A stretch of DNA of 45,063 nucleotides from Pseudomonas cyclaminis (GTDB taxonomy: Bacteria > Pseudomonadota > Gammaproteobacteria > Pseudomonadales > Pseudomonadaceae): contig NZ_JADDUM010000010.1 of the NCBI RefSeq assembly GCF_015163715.1, positions 1-45,063 on the forward strand. The letters are read 5' to 3'. A program made the translations under genes and the position numbers. Positions 17,793 through 28,155 of this stretch are shown piece after piece (the stretch's first letter is position 1; every line of letters starts with the position of its first letter). The notes under the pieces were generated by a model that saw nothing but the letters and a program-made list of their open reading frames with translations, did not search any database and was not told where the DNA came from.

Positions 17793-18557
17793 ATGCCCGC
17801 CCCTGCTCTTTCCGGCCCGCAATACCTGCGTGAAGGCCTCAAACTGGTATTGAGCCCTGGCCTGCGGCTGTTTGTGCTGCTGCCTCTGGTGATCAACCTG
17901 GTGCTGTTCGTCGGCTTGATTTACTTCGCCGGCCATCAGTTCAGCCTGTGGGTTGACCACTTGATGCCGACGCTGCCGAGCTGGCTGAGTTTTCTCAATT
18001 ACCTGTTATGGCCCTTGTTTGTGGTGTTGGTGGTGCTGATGGTGTTTTTCACCTTCACCATGCTCGCCAATATCATCGCGGCGCCGTTCAACGGCTTTCT
18101 CTCGGAGAAAGTCGAAGTGGTGGTGCGCGGTACCGACGACTTCCCCGCGTTCAGTTGGGGCGAGCTGATCGCCATGGTGCCGCGCACCCTGGCCCGGGAA
18201 ATGCGCAAGCTGGGCTACTTCCTGCCGCGGGCGATCGGTCTGTTTATCCTGTCGTTTATCCCCGTTGTGAACCTGATCGCGGCGCCACTGTGGCTGCTGT
18301 TCGGCGTGTGGATGATGGCGATCCAGTACATCGACTACCCGGCCGACAACCACAAACTGGGCTGGAACGAGATGCTCGCGTGGCTGCGCCAGAAACGCTG
18401 GCAGAGCATGAGTTTCGGCGGGATTGTTTACCTGGTGCTGCTGGTGCCGGTGGTCAACCTGCTGATGATGCCGGCGGCGGTGGCTGGGGCGACGCTGTTC
18501 TGGGTGCGCGAGCAAGGCGCCGAGGCGATGGCCGCGCCCAAGGTGCCCACGTCATAA
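17793..18557 (+). CDS. cysZ: CysZ sulfate transporter
   Basis: A 254-residue inner-membrane protein of the CysZ/EI24 family, which lets sulfate into the cell for cysteine synthesis. It begins with [19 protein letters not shown], followed by several hydrophobic helices; the family motif [13 protein letters not shown] is at about residue 95. The ATG has GGAG eight bases upstream; 37 extra residues from 17682 would be uncharacteristic. The 281-bp divergent spacer with trxB holds no other gene that I can see. Confidence 0.92.
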   Translation: MPAPALSGPQYLREGLKLVLSPGLRLFVLLPLVINLVLFVGLIYFAGHQFSLWVDHLMPTLPSWLSFLNYLLWPLFVVLVVLMVFFTFTMLANIIAAPFNGFLSEKVEVVVRGTDDFPAFSWGELIAMVPRTLAREMRKLGYFLPRAIGLFILSFIPVVNLIAAPLWLLFGVWMMAIQYIDYPADNHKLGWNEMLAWLRQKRWQSMSFGGIVYLVLLVPVVNLLMMPAAVAGATLFWVREQGAEAMAAPKVPTS

Positions 18558-18611
18558 ATCCATCATCTGGATGACACAATGGCGACATGGCCCAGCGGGA
18601 CACTGTGGGTC

Positions 18612-19814
18612 ATGACGACAGCTTCGCTCCATATCACTCTGATCACCGAAACCTTCCCGCCAGAAATCAACGGGGTGGCCAATACCCTTGGTCGCCTGTG
18701 CGACGGTTTGCGCGCGCGCGGCCATCAAGTCGAGCTGGTGCGCCCACGCCAGGGCGCTGATCAGAGCCGGCTCAGCGACGACGAACTGTTGCTGTGCCGC
18801 GGCTGGCCGCTGCCGGGTTATCCAGGGCTGCAATGGGGCCAGTCGTCGATGCACAAGTTACTGCGACGGTGGACGCGCCAACGCCCGGACGTGCTCTACA
18901 TCGCCACCGAAGGCCCGCTGGGATTGTCCGCACTGCGTGCAGCACGCCGCCTTGGGATCAGTGTGGTCAGCGGCTTTCACACCAACTTCCAGCAGTATTC
19001 AAACCAGTATGGCTTGAGCCTGCTGAGCCGTGTGGTCACGCATTACCTGCGCTGGTTTCACAACCGTTCGACCCTGACCCTGGTGCCCAGCGCCAGCCAA
19101 CGCCTGGAGTTGGAGCGCCGGCATTTCGAGCGCCTGGGCATGTTGTCACGCGGGGTGGACAGCCAGTTGTTCCATCCGGCCAAGCGTGACAATGCGCTGC
19201 GCGAGCGCTGGGGGTTGGAAAACGACGATATCGCTGTGCTGCACGTTGGCCGCCTGGCCCAGGAGAAAAACCTCGGGCTGCTCAAGCGCTGCGTCGATGC
19301 GCTTCAAGCTACGTATCCATCGCGCCGCATGAAGCTGATCATCGTCGGCGACGGCCCGCAACGCGCACTGCTGGAGCGTGATCTGCCCGACGCGGTGTTC
19401 TGCGGCACTCAACGCGGCGAAGAACTGGCGCGGCATTACGCCTGCGGTGACCTGTTTCTGTTTCCCAGCCTGACCGAAACCTTCGGCAACGTGGTGCTGG
19501 AAGCCATGGCTTCAGGTCTTGGTGTGGTGGCCTACGATCAAGCGGCCGCAAGCCAGCACCTGCGCCACGGCTATAGCGGCGCACTGGCGATGCCGGGGGA
19601 TGAAGATGCGTTTTGCGATGCGGCCATCTGGCTGCTGGAAGAGCGCGAAACCTTGCGCAGGGCCCGCCTGAATGCGCGCCAACATGCCAGTCGCCAGGGT
19701 TGGCCGGCGATTATCGAACAGTTTGAACGCCAGTTGCGCGGCGTGTGCAAGGACGGCCACCCAGTGCCCGCCCTGACGCCACTCAGACCAGAGTCGTCAA
19801 CGCCTCACGACTAA
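18612..19814 (+). CDS. GT4-family glycosyltransferase
   Basis: A 400-residue GT-B fold glycosyltransferase of family GT4 (MgtA/PimB-like). The N-domain motif ETFPPEINGVANTLGRL, GFHTNFQQYS, the central VGRLAQEKNL, and the donor-binding LFLFPSLTETFGNVVLEAMASG are all visible. Such enzymes transfer mannose or glucose to lipids or glycans at the inner membrane. Start uncertain: the ATG at 18579 adds eleven residues and has a GGAT upstream; I prefer 18612 because homologues begin close to HITLITETFPP. The 3' end overlaps the convergent OYE gene by 32 bp. Resembles PA0842. Confidence 0.87.
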   Translation: MTTASLHITLITETFPPEINGVANTLGRLCDGLRARGHQVELVRPRQGADQSRLSDDELLLCRGWPLPGYPGLQWGQSSMHKLLRRWTRQRPDVLYIATEGPLGLSALRAARRLGISVVSGFHTNFQQYSNQYGLSLLSRVVTHYLRWFHNRSTLTLVPSASQRLELERRHFERLGMLSRGVDSQLFHPAKRDNALRERWGLENDDIAVLHVGRLAQEKNLGLLKRCVDALQATYPSRRMKLIIVGDGPQRALLERDLPDAVFCGTQRGEELARHYACGDLFLFPSLTETFGNVVLEAMASGLGVVAYDQAAASQHLRHGYSGALAMPGDEDAFCDAAIWLLEERETLRRARLNARQHASRQGWPAIIEQFERQLRGVCKDGHPVPALTPLRPESSTPHD

Positions 19815-20886
19815 ATGGCAGAATGTCACCCTCGCGACCTTCACGCACCTTCACGGCCCAATCCGGGTCAACCAACAGCGCACGACCTACGGCAACCAGA
19901 TCAAACTCGTCGTTATTCAGACGCTCCAGCAGTTTTTCCAGGCTGGCCGGCTGCGCGACTTTGTCGGTGTTGACCATGAACTGCAGGAACTCGCCATCCA
20001 GCCCCACGCTGCCGACGGTGATGGTCGGTTTGCCGGTGAGTTGGCGGGTCCAGCCGGCCAGGTTGAGGTCGGAGCCTTCGAATTCCGGCTCCCAGAAACG
20101 GCGAGTGGAGCAGTGGAAAATATCCACGCCGGCGTCGGACAACGGCTTGAGGAATTCCCCCAATGCCTCAGGGGTTTGCACCAGACGTGCGGTGTAATCC
20201 TGCTGCTTCCACTGGGAGAAGCGGAAGATGATCGGGAAGTCCAGGCCGACGGCGGCGCGGGTGGCCTCGATCAGTTCGATGGCAAACCGCGAGCGGTTGG
20301 CGAGGCTGCCGCCGTATTCGTCGGTACGCTGGTTGCTGCCTTCCCAGAAGAACTGATCGACCAGGTAGCCGTGGGCGCCGTGGATCTCCACGCCGTCCAT
20401 GCCGATGCTTTGGGCGTCTTTGGCGGCTTGGGCGAAGGCGTTGATCACGTCCTTGATGTCCTGGGCGGTCATGCCGTGGACGACCACGTTGCCGTCCTTG
20501 AGTTTTTCCATCGGGCCGTAGGCCGGAACGCTGGCGTCAGGCTCGGTGCCGATACGGCGCACGCTGCCTACATGCCATAGTTGCGGGACTATCTTGCCGC
20601 CTTCGGCGTGCACGGCATCGACCACTTTCTTCCAGCCGGCCAAGGCCGCCTCACCGTAGAAATGCGGGACATTCGGGTAGCCGTTGGAGGCCTGGTGACC
20701 GACCACAGTGCCTTCGGTAATGATCAGGCCCACGCCAGCGGCAGCGCGGCGACGGTAGTATTCGATGACTTTGGAATTGGGCACGCCACCCGGAGAAAAC
20801 GAGCGGGTCATCGGCGCCATGACCACGCGGGTCGACAGTTGCAGTGCGCCGAGCTGGAAAGGTTTGAACAAGGCTTGGACGGGCAT
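19783..20886 (-). CDS. Old Yellow Enzyme-family NADH:flavin oxidoreductase
   Basis: A 367-residue TIM-barrel flavoenzyme. LFKPFQLGALQLSTRVVMAPMTR is the usual start of the fold, and the substrate-binding pair lies in VEIHGAHGYLVDQFFW, with His-x-x-His. RTDEYGGSLANRSRF is the classic OYE phosphate/FMN motif. Members reduce activated C=C bonds and nitro compounds (NemA, xenobiotic reductase), here probably as a stress detoxifier. I start at the ATG with GGAG seven bases upstream, dropping 23 N-terminal residues that do not fit. Convergent with the glycosyltransferase. Resembles PA0840. Confidence 0.92.
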   Translation of the reverse strand: MPVQALFKPFQLGALQLSTRVVMAPMTRSFSPGGVPNSKVIEYYRRRAAAGVGLIITEGTVVGHQASNGYPNVPHFYGEAALAGWKKVVDAVHAEGGKIVPQLWHVGSVRRIGTEPDASVPAYGPMEKLKDGNVVVHGMTAQDIKDVINAFAQAAKDAQSIGMDGVEIHGAHGYLVDQFFWEGSNQRTDEYGGSLANRSRFAIELIEATRAAVGLDFPIIFRFSQWKQQDYTARLVQTPEALGEFLKPLSDAGVDIFHCSTRRFWEPEFEGSDLNLAGWTRQLTGKPTITVGSVGLDGEFLQFMVNTDKVAQPASLEKLLERLNNDEFDLVAVGRALLVDPDWAVKVREGREGDILPFSREALTTLV

Positions 20887-20993
20887 GGGGGCACTCCACG
20901 GAGGACGGGGTTTATGATGTGGATAATATGAGGAGCGCGAAGTGCCGGGTAGCACTATTGATCTGGGTGATTAAGGGGTAAAAGCAGGGAGGC

Positions 20994-21062
20994 ATTGGGG
21001 CTGCTGCGCAGCCCAGCGCGGGCGATGCGACGATTCGACAAGCCCGCTCACCACACGAGCCC
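20994..21062. repeat. Degenerate Pseudomonas extragenic repeat
   Basis: GGGCTGC TGC GCAGCCC is followed by GCGGGC ... GCCCGCT, a pattern common between Pseudomonas genes. It is a different subtype from the GTGGGAGGGGGC REPs. It lies just past the glutathione peroxidase stop and may help terminate that transcript. Confidence 0.55.
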
Positions 21063-21075
21063 GCCTGCCAAAGGT

Positions 21076-21558
21076 TCAGCTCAAGGCGTTTTCGATGGCC
21101 TGGACGACTGTTGGATCATCCGGCGCTGTGCGCGGTGAGAAGCGCGCGAGCACGCGACCATCTTTACCGAGCAGGAATTTTTCGAAGTTCCAGGTGATGT
21201 CCCCAGGAAATTCGGCGCCCTCACCTGCCAGCAAACGGTAGAGCTGGTGACGCTCCGGGCCGTTCACGTCGAGCTTGCTACCCAAGGGAAAGGTGACACC
21301 GTAGTTCAGGCTGCAGAACTCGCGGATGTCCTCTTCGGTACCCGGTTCCTGGCCGGCAAACTGGTTGCACGGCAGGCCCAGCACGGTAAACCCCTGGTCC
21401 TTGTACTGCTGGTAGAGGTTTTCCAACGCCGCATATTGCGGGGTCAGGCCGCATTTGGAGGCCACGTTGACCACCAGCACCACGTGCCCCTTGAAAGGCG
21501 CCAGTGGCAGCTCTTGTCCGTCCAAAGCTTTGAGTTTCAGGTCGTGGAAAGCACTCAT
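21076..21558 (-). CDS. Glutathione peroxidase (thiol peroxidase, Cys type)
   Basis: A 160-residue GPx-fold protein. The peroxidatic Cys is in NVASKCGLTPQYAALE; the other tetrad members are Gln in LPCNQFAGQEPGTEED and Trp/Asn in ITWNFEKFLL. Bacterial Cys-GPxs usually take electrons from thioredoxin, which fits the presence of trxB in the same region. The CNQF cysteine could be the resolving residue. Start: ATG with GGAG seven bases upstream; 24 more N-terminal residues are possible but not expected. Resembles PA0838. Confidence 0.93.
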   Translation of the reverse strand: MSAFHDLKLKALDGQELPLAPFKGHVVLVVNVASKCGLTPQYAALENLYQQYKDQGFTVLGLPCNQFAGQEPGTEEDIREFCSLNYGVTFPLGSKLDVNGPERHQLYRLLAGEGAEFPGDITWNFEKFLLGKDGRVLARFSPRTAPDDPTVVQAIENALS

Positions 21559-21659
21559 GACGAACTCCAGATATCCCATATTCTTTACGTTGCGGCTTAT
21601 CGAGATTACAACCCGCAAGCCTGCAATCATAGACGCCGATTACAAAACCCGCCTGCGGA

Positions 21660-22124
21660 TTACTGAGCGGTCGGCCACGGAAGAATTGGAATCGCCGTCA
21701 CCGCGTTCTGTGGGCTGCCTTCGATCAGGCGGTCGCTGTAGACCAGATACACAAGGGTGTTGCGCTTCTTGTCGAGGAAACGCACCACCTGCATGGTCTT
21801 GAACACCAGCGAAGTGCGCTCCTTGAACACTTCGTCGCCGTCCTTGAGCTCACCCTTGAAACGGATCGGGCCGACCTGGCGGCAGGCAATCGAGGCTTCG
21901 GCACGGTCTTCGGCCAGGCCCAGGCCGCCCTTGACGCCGCCGGTCTTGGCGCGGGACAGGTAGCAGGTCACGCCGTCGACCTTGGGGTCGTCAAACGCTT
22001 CCACGACAATCCGGTCATTGGGGCCGACAAACTTGAACACCGTCGACACCTGGCCAATCTCCTCGGCCGAGGCCAGCAGCGGCGTCAGCAACAGCAGGCC
22101 CAGCGCGAACTTCACTAAACGCAT
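21660..22124 (-). CDS. creA: CreA-family periplasmic protein
   Basis: A 154-residue protein with a signal peptide ([20 protein letters not shown]) and the CreA body: [37 protein letters not shown] and IACRQVGPI. Two conserved Cys may form a disulfide. The family is small and periplasmic; its role is unknown despite the old link to the cre locus of E. coli. It lies 15 bp after proB on the same strand and so may be read with it. Confidence 0.9.
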   Translation of the reverse strand: MRLVKFALGLLLLTPLLASAEEIGQVSTVFKFVGPNDRIVVEAFDDPKVDGVTCYLSRAKTGGVKGGLGLAEDRAEASIACRQVGPIRFKGELKDGDEVFKERTSLVFKTMQVVRFLDKKRNTLVYLVYSDRLIEGSPQNAVTAIPILPWPTAQ

Positions 22125-22139
22125 CGTATATTCCTTTGG

Positions 22140-23261
22140 TTAAACCAGGATCAGGTTGTCGCGGTGAACCAGTTCCGGTTCGGCCATGTAACCCAATAGT
22201 CCGACAATCGCATCCGACGATTGTCCAATAATTTTCTGGGCTTCCAGGGCGCTGTAATTGGCCAGGCCACGGGCGATCTCGCGACCATCCGGGGCGACGC
22301 ACACCACCATTTCGCCACGGCGGAAGCTGCCCTGCACCAACTTGACGCCCACCGGCAGCAAGCTCTTGTTGCCTTGGGACAGTGCCGACACCGCGCCATC
22401 GTCCAGTACCAGGGTGCCACGGGTTTGCAGGTGACCGGCCAGCCACTGCTTGCGTGCCGCCAGCATGCCGCGTTCCGGCGACAGCAGCGTGCCGATGCGC
22501 TCCCCAGCCTTGAGGCGATCCAGCACGCGCTCCAGGCGCCCACCGACGATGATGGTGTGGGCACCGGAACGTGCAGCCAAACGCGCAGCACGCAGTTTGG
22601 TCTGCATGCCGCCACGGCCCAGGGCACCGCCGACACTGCCGGCCACGGCGTCAAGCGCCGGATCATCGGCACGCGCCTCATAAATAAGCTGAGCATCAGG
22701 GTTGTTACGCGGGTCGGCGTCGAACATGCCGTCGCGGTCGGTGAGGATCACCAGCAGGTCGGCCTCCACCAGGTTGGCCACCAGGGCGGCCAGGGTGTCG
22801 TTGTCGCCGAAACGGATTTCGTCGGTGACCACGGTGTCGTTCTCGTTGATCACCGGGATGACCTTGAGCTCCACCAGTGCACGCAAGGTGCTGCGGGCGT
22901 TGAGGTAGCGCTTGCGGTCGGACAGGTCATCGTGGGTCAGCAGGATCTGCGCCGTGTGGCGGCCATGCTCGGCAAAGCTGGACTCCCAGGCTTGCACCAG
23001 GCCCATCTGGCCGATGGCGGCGGCGGCTTGCAGTTCGTGCATCGCGCTGGGTCGCGCGGTCCAGCCGAGGCGGCTCATCCCGGCGGCTACCGCCCCGGAC
23101 GACACCAGCACCAACTCGACGCCCGCTTCATGCAAGGCCACCATCTGCTCGACCCAAACGCTCATTGCTGCGCGATCCAGGCCTTTGCCATCCGCTGTCA
23201 GCAGCGCACTTCCGATCTTTACGACCCAGCGCTGCGCACCTGTCACTTTGCTCCGCATCAT
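22140..23261 (-). CDS. proB: Glutamate 5-kinase
   Basis: A 373-residue enzyme (EC 2.7.2.11) catalysing the first step of proline synthesis, in the cytoplasm. The amino-acid-kinase domain is residues ~1-260 ([57 protein letters not shown]), and the C-terminal ~100 residues are a PUA domain ([25 protein letters not shown]). The start is the first of two ATGs, with AAGG six bases upstream; a TTG two codons earlier is not needed. It follows obgE after a terminator-like hairpin, an order known from pseudomonads (PA4565-PA4566). Confidence 0.96.
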   Translation of the reverse strand: MMRSKVTGAQRWVVKIGSALLTADGKGLDRAAMSVWVEQMVALHEAGVELVLVSSGAVAAGMSRLGWTARPSAMHELQAAAAIGQMGLVQAWESSFAEHGRHTAQILLTHDDLSDRKRYLNARSTLRALVELKVIPVINENDTVVTDEIRFGDNDTLAALVANLVEADLLVILTDRDGMFDADPRNNPDAQLIYEARADDPALDAVAGSVGGALGRGGMQTKLRAARLAARSGAHTIIVGGRLERVLDRLKAGERIGTLLSPERGMLAARKQWLAGHLQTRGTLVLDDGAVSALSQGNKSLLPVGVKLVQGSFRRGEMVVCVAPDGREIARGLANYSALEAQKIIGQSSDAIVGLLGYMAEPELVHRDNLILV

Positions 23262-23321
23262 CTTCAACCTTAGATTGAGGGCCGCGCGACCCAGCGCTGA
23301 CCATAACGTTATATCCGGATA

Positions 23322-23349
23322 CTAAAACGCCGCTCTAAGGAGCGGCGTT
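23322..23349 (-). terminator. Intrinsic terminator after obgE
   Basis: The minus strand reads AACGCCGCTC CTTA GAGCGGCGTT then TTAGT, a 10-bp perfect stem ending in a short T-run, 18 bp beyond the obgE stop. proB therefore probably has its own promoter as well. Confidence 0.65.
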
Positions 23350-23367
23350 CAAGTTTATCGCAACGAA

Positions 23368-24620
<1,253 letters not shown>

Positions 24621-24641
24621 TTAAAAAACCAAGACATAAGA

Positions 24642-24723
24642 CTCTTGCAAAAATGAGCGCAGCGACCTCAATCAGCGACCGCAAATCCAGCGCCGGAGCC
24701 CATCACAAACAGCTTTGCAAGAG
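24642..24723. repeat. Widely spaced inverted repeat in the rpmA-obgE gap
   Basis: CTCTTGCAAA (24642-24651) and TTTGCAAGAG (24714-24723) are perfect 10-bp complements 62 bases apart, and the match extends to 12 of 13. They bracket most of the region between the rpmA terminator and the obgE start. They could form the stem of a structured obgE leader or be paired protein sites. Confidence 0.4.
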
Positions 24724-24738
24724 ACTCACCCCACAAAC

Positions 24739-24769
24739 GAAAAAGCCCCGTCGCAAGACAGGGCTTTTC
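24739..24769 (-). terminator. Intrinsic terminator after rpmA
   Basis: The minus strand reads GAAAAGCCC TGTCTTGCGACG GGGCTTTTTC, a stem ending in five T, 15 bp past the rpmA stop. It ends the rplU-rpmA transcript, so obgE probably has its own promoter. Confidence 0.8.
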
Positions 24770-24783
24770 CAGCGATCTCGCAA

Positions 24784-25041
24784 TTAAGCTGCGACAACGC
24801 TCACGTAACGGCGGTTGAACGCGCCTTTTACTTCAAACTTGATCACGCCTTCGATTTTCGCGAAGAGGGTGTGATCTTTACCCATGCCTACACCGTAACC
24901 GGCGTGGAATTGGGTGCCGCGCTGACGCACGATGATGTTGCCCGGAATGATTTTCTGGCCGCCATACATCTTAACGCCAAGGCGTTTGGCTTCTGAGTCG
25001 CGACCGTTACGGGTACTACCACCAGCTTTTTTGTGTGCCAT
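24784..25041 (-). CDS. rpmA: 50S ribosomal protein L27
   Basis: An 85-residue L27, starting [20 protein letters not shown] and containing the family motifs [20 protein letters not shown] and [10 protein letters not shown]. The N-terminal tail reaches the peptidyl-transferase centre of the ribosome. It follows rplU by 34 bp in the standard rplU-rpmA operon. GAGAATTG precedes the ATG. Complete and of normal length. Confidence 0.98.
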   Translation of the reverse strand: MAHKKAGGSTRNGRDSEAKRLGVKMYGGQKIIPGNIIVRQRGTQFHAGYGVGMGKDHTLFAKIEGVIKFEVKGAFNRRYVSVVAA

Positions 25042-25075
25042 GAGTCAATTCTCCTAGTGAGGAATTAGGCTGAAA

Positions 25076-25390
25076 TTAAGCCTGAATACCGGTGATTTTG
25101 ATCTCGGTGTACCACTGGCGGTGGCCCATACGCTTCATGTGGTGCTTACGACGACGGAACTTGATGATGCGGATTTTATCGTGACGCCCTTGGGAGATCA
25201 CTTCAGCCACAACGGTAGCGCCAGCAACAACTGGAGCGCCGATGTTCACGTCATCGCCATTGGCGACCAACAGAACGCGATCAAAAGTAACGGATTCGCC
25301 AGTAGCGACTTCCAGTTTTTCGATCTTCAGGTATTCACCTGGGGCGACCTTGTATTGCTTGCCACCAGTAACAATTACTGCGTACGACAT
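25076..25390 (-). CDS. rplU: 50S ribosomal protein L21
   Basis: A 104-residue L21 starting [18 protein letters not shown], with [18 protein letters not shown] in the middle and [16 protein letters not shown] towards the end, the rRNA-binding loop. I start at this ATG because the protein then has the normal family length; the frame runs 49 codons further upstream without similarity. Divergent from ispB, so the promoters of both lie in the 239-bp spacer, as in most gammaproteobacteria. Confidence 0.98.
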   Translation of the reverse strand: MSYAVIVTGGKQYKVAPGEYLKIEKLEVATGESVTFDRVLLVANGDDVNIGAPVVAGATVVAEVISQGRHDKIRIIKFRRRKHHMKRMGHRQWYTEIKITGIQA

Positions 25391-25629
25391 GGTATTTCTC
25401 CGATAATCCTGCTCACCCAGCTCTTTATAAGAAGAGGTATTGGCTGGCATGGCTGCATGGGATGGACGTCCCGAATGCAATTGCGTAAGGCAGGTGCTGC
25501 CCAGGAAGTTCAGGGTGCGCGATTGTACGCAAGGCAACGAGGCCTTGCAAGGGGCCGTCTATCGCGCCTTGACACTGCGGGGTCAGGGTCCTAGCATGCC
25601 GCGCAACCCTTCTGGAGCGACTGTCGCTG

Positions 25630-26598
25630 ATGCAACCCCAAGCTTTCTACCGCGCGGTCGCGGACGATTTTAGCGCCGTCGACGGCATCATCAAGCAGCA
25701 GCTGACGTCTAAAGTGCCGCTGGTCTCCAAAATTGGCGACTACATTACGTCGGCGGGCGGTAAGCGCCTGCGTCCTTTATTAGTGTTGCTGTGTGGCAAG
25801 GCCCTGGGCCGCGAAGGCGATGACCTGCGCCTGCTGGCGGCCACCATCGAGTTCCTGCACACCGCCACCCTGCTGCATGACGACGTGGTCGACATGTCCG
25901 GCATGCGCCGTGGCCGCGAGACCGCCAATGCGATGTGGGGCAACGCCCCGAGCGTGCTGGTGGGCGACTTCCTGTACTCGCGCTCGTTCGAGATGATGGT
26001 CGAACTGGGCTCGATGCCGGTGATGAAGATCCTGTCGCAGGCCACGCGCATCATCGCTGAAGGCGAAGTGTTGCAGCTGTCGAAGGTGCGCGACGCCAGC
26101 ACCACCGAAGAAACCTACATGGAAGTGATTCGCGGCAAAACCGCGATGCTCTTCGAGGCCTCGACCCACAGTGCTGCGGCCCTGTGCGGTGCGACCGCCG
26201 AACAGGCTGAAGCCCTGCGTACCTTTGGTGATCATCTGGGCGTGGCCTTCCAATTGGTCGACGACCTGCTCGACTACCGTGGCGACGCCGAAACCCTGGG
26301 CAAGAACGTCGGCGACGACCTGGCCGAGGGCAAGCCGACCTTGCCGCTGATCTACACCATGCGCGAAGGCACGCCGGAACAGGCAGCCCTGGTGCGCAAG
26401 GCGATCCAGAAAGGCGGCATCGAAGACCTGGAAAGCATTCGTGAGGCCGTAGAAGCTTCGGGCTCCCTGGACTACACCGCACAGCTGGCGCGTGACTACG
26501 TTGCCCGTGCGATCAAATGCCTGGAAGCCCTGCCCGCCAGTGAATACCGGGACGCCCTGGTTGAGCTGAGTGAGTTTGCGGTGGCCCGCACTCACTAA
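25630..26598 (+). CDS. ispB: All-trans polyprenyl diphosphate synthase (ubiquinone side chain)
   Basis: A 322-residue trans-prenyltransferase. The first Asp-rich motif is in LLHDDVVDMSGMRRGR and the second in FQLVDDLLDYRGD; GGKRLRPLLVLLCG marks the N-terminal substrate site. It makes the long isoprenoid tail of ubiquinone (nonaprenyl in pseudomonads, by family knowledge) from farnesyl diphosphate and IPP. The ATG lies at TCGCTG-ATG with GGAGCGACTGTCGCTG upstream. Divergent from rplU-rpmA in the classic arrangement. A REP hairpin follows the stop. Confidence 0.95.
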   Translation: MQPQAFYRAVADDFSAVDGIIKQQLTSKVPLVSKIGDYITSAGGKRLRPLLVLLCGKALGREGDDLRLLAATIEFLHTATLLHDDVVDMSGMRRGRETANAMWGNAPSVLVGDFLYSRSFEMMVELGSMPVMKILSQATRIIAEGEVLQLSKVRDASTTEETYMEVIRGKTAMLFEASTHSAAALCGATAEQAEALRTFGDHLGVAFQLVDDLLDYRGDAETLGKNVGDDLAEGKPTLPLIYTMREGTPEQAALVRKAIQKGGIEDLESIREAVEASGSLDYTAQLARDYVARAIKCLEALPASEYRDALVELSEFAVARTH

Positions 26599-26607
26599 AA
26601 TACCTGC

Positions 26608-26638
26608 AATGTGGGAGGGGCAAGCCCCCTCCCACATT
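26608..26638. repeat. Single REP hairpin
   Basis: AATGTGGGAGGGG / CCCCCTCCCACATT around CAAG, a GTGGGAGGGG-family REP ten bases past the ispB stop. One base is missing from the left arm relative to a full REP. Possibly the ispB 3' end. Confidence 0.88.
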
Positions 26639-26718
26639 TGGATTTCATACAGCCTGCAACACCACAAAACCCTATATAATGTGCGACTTTTAGCCATCCT
26701 GACCTTTAAGGAGCTTTA

Positions 26719-27060
26719 GTGAGCACGTTGCCACCCTGCCCGAAATGCAATTCCGAATACACCTACGAAGACGGCGCCCAGCTGATCTGCCCGGAATGCG
26801 CCCATGAGTGGTCCGCCAATGGCGAGGCCGAAGTGGCCGGCGATGAAACCGTGAAGAAAGACTCTGTGGGCAACGTCCTGCAGGACGGCGACACCATCAC
26901 CGTGATCAAGGACCTCAAGGTCAAGGGCACATCCCTGGTCGTCAAGGTCGGTACCAAGGTCAAGAACATCCGCTTGTGCGACGGCGACCACGATATCGAC
27001 TGCAAGATCGACGGTATCGGCCCGATGAAGCTCAAGTCCGAGTTCGTGCGCAAAGTCTGA
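26719..27060 (+). CDS. yjdM: YjdM/PhnA-type zinc-ribbon protein
   Basis: A 113-residue protein. The N-terminal zinc ribbon has two CxxC pairs ([10 protein letters not shown] and [10 protein letters not shown]); the C-terminal ~70 residues are the PhnA/YjdM beta-barrel domain with [19 protein letters not shown] and [11 protein letters not shown]. Its role is unknown; the old phosphonate name PhnA is misleading. It starts with GTG, with a clear AAGGAG upstream. A near-consensus -10 (TATAAT, 26675-26680) lies about 40 bases before the start, without a good -35. A strong terminator follows, so it is a single-gene unit. Confidence 0.93.
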   Translation: MSTLPPCPKCNSEYTYEDGAQLICPECAHEWSANGEAEVAGDETVKKDSVGNVLQDGDTITVIKDLKVKGTSLVVKVGTKVKNIRLCDGDHDIDCKIDGIGPMKLKSEFVRKV

Positions 27061-27071
27061 ATCCGCTGCAT

Positions 27072-27102
27072 CCATCCCGCGCCAGCCGCGGGATGGCGTT
27101 TT
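27072..27102 (+). terminator. Intrinsic terminator after yjdM
   Basis: CCATCCCGCG CCAGC CGCGGGATGG followed by CGTTTT: a perfect 10-bp stem starting 12 bp after the yjdM stop. Confidence 0.85.
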
Positions 27103-27177
27103 GCCCTCCTTGCTGACCCATCTCAATATCCACACAGAAAAACCAACAAACTGCCAATAGGCGCTTGCTATTCTACG

Positions 27178-27196
27178 AATAAGAATTATTCTCATT
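27178..27196. promoter_or_regulatory. Fur-box-like operator
   Basis: AATAAGAATTATTCTCATT is a 19-bp near-palindrome (16 of 19 positions self-complementary) that closely resembles gammaproteobacterial Fur boxes of the AATGAGAATAATTCTCATT type. It ends 24 bp before the start of the small gene at 27220, where Fur-Fe2+ would block transcription. Confidence 0.7.
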
Positions 27197-27219
27197 GAAA
27201 CCCATCAAGGAGATGCACC

Positions 27220-27477
27220 ATGACTTATTTGATAGATGCCTGGCTGGACCGCCCACACCCTTACCTGCGGATCCTGCATAGGGAAACCGGTGAAGTCTGT
27301 GCAGTGTTGGAAGAGGAAGCGCTGAATGAATTGCAGGACCAGGGTGACCTGGACGTCAACGGCCTGAGTTCAAGTGAACCCGGTGTGCTGAAAGAGGTGG
27401 TGCGTAACTTGTTTCTGTTCTGTTATGCCCGGGCGTTGCGCCCGGCGACGGAGCTCAATGGCAAGTTTCATCCATGA
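27220..27477 (+). CDS. Small conserved Pseudomonas protein, probably iron-regulated
   Basis: An 85-residue soluble acidic protein beginning MTYLIDAWLDRPHPYLRILH. I recognise it as the PA4570-like family by sequence start and position (after ispB, before fklB), but its function is unknown and no domain is assigned. A strong GGAG lies eight bases before the ATG, and a Fur-box-like palindrome sits just upstream, so it should be induced by iron starvation. In PAO1 the counterpart is reported as iron-responsive (from memory). Monocistronic by context. Confidence 0.85.
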   Translation: MTYLIDAWLDRPHPYLRILHRETGEVCAVLEEEALNELQDQGDLDVNGLSSSEPGVLKEVVRNLFLFCYARALRPATELNGKFHP

Positions 27478-27484
27478 GCAAACG

Positions 27485-27524
27485 CGCAAAACCCTGTTGG
27501 GACGAACAGGTTCGCCCCAACAGG
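27485..27524 (-). terminator. Terminator after fklB
   Basis: The minus strand reads CCTGTTGGG, a 14-base loop, CCCAACAGG, then GTTTTGCG. It lies 14 bp past the fklB stop. In the plus direction no T-run follows, although the hairpin could also slow polymerase leaving the small gene. Confidence 0.65.
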
Positions 27525-27537
27525 TAATCAGCAGGTC

Positions 27538-28155
27538 TTACAGAACGTCGAGCAGCTCGACGTCGAACACCAGAACGCTGTGCGGCGGGATGCTGCCAAC
27601 GCCTTGAGCGCCGTAAGCCAGTTCGCTCGGCACGTACAGACGCCATTTGCTGCCGGCATTCATCAGTTGCAGGGCTTCGGTCCAACCGGCAATCACGCCG
27701 CCAACCGGGAATTCTGCTGGCTGGCCACGCTCGTAGGAGCTGTCGAACACAGTGCCGTCGATCAGGGTGCCGTGGTAGTGGGTACGAACTTGATCTTCAC
27801 GGGTCGGCTTGGCGCCCTCACCGGCCGTCAGCACTTCAAATTGCAGGCCGGAAGCCAGGGTGGTGATGCCATCACGCTTGGCGTTTTCAGCCAGGAAGGC
27901 CAGGCCAGCGCCAGCAGCGGCTTCAGCCTTGGCGGCTGCTTCGGCTTGCATGACTTCGCGGATCACCTTGAAGCTGGCAGCCATTTGCTCTTGATCAACG
28001 CGGCTTGGCTTGCCTGCGAATGCGTCGGTCAGGCCAGCCAGGATTGCGTCAAGGTTCACGCCCGGTGGCGGGTTGTCGCGCAGTTGGTCGCCCAACTGAC
28101 GGCCGATACCGTAGCTGACGCGGGTTTCGTCGGTGGACAGATTAACTTCGGACAT
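27538..28155 (-). CDS. fklB: FklB-type FKBP peptidyl-prolyl isomerase
   Basis: A 205-residue two-domain FKBP. Residues ~1-95 are the helical dimerisation arm of the FkpA/Mip/FklB group (SYGIGRQLGDQLR ... AAAKAEAAAGAGLAFLAENAKR), and residues ~100-205 the FKBP domain (VRTHYHGTLIDGTVFDSSYERGQ, GWTEALQLM, PSELAYG, PPHSVLVFDVELLDV). There is no signal peptide, so it is cytoplasmic like E. coli FklB. Start: ATG with GGAG seven bases upstream; a longer frame to 28317 has no support. Resembles PA4572. Confidence 0.94.
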   Translation of the reverse strand: MSEVNLSTDETRVSYGIGRQLGDQLRDNPPPGVNLDAILAGLTDAFAGKPSRVDQEQMAASFKVIREVMQAEAAAKAEAAAGAGLAFLAENAKRDGITTLASGLQFEVLTAGEGAKPTREDQVRTHYHGTLIDGTVFDSSYERGQPAEFPVGGVIAGWTEALQLMNAGSKWRLYVPSELAYGAQGVGSIPPHSVLVFDVELLDVL

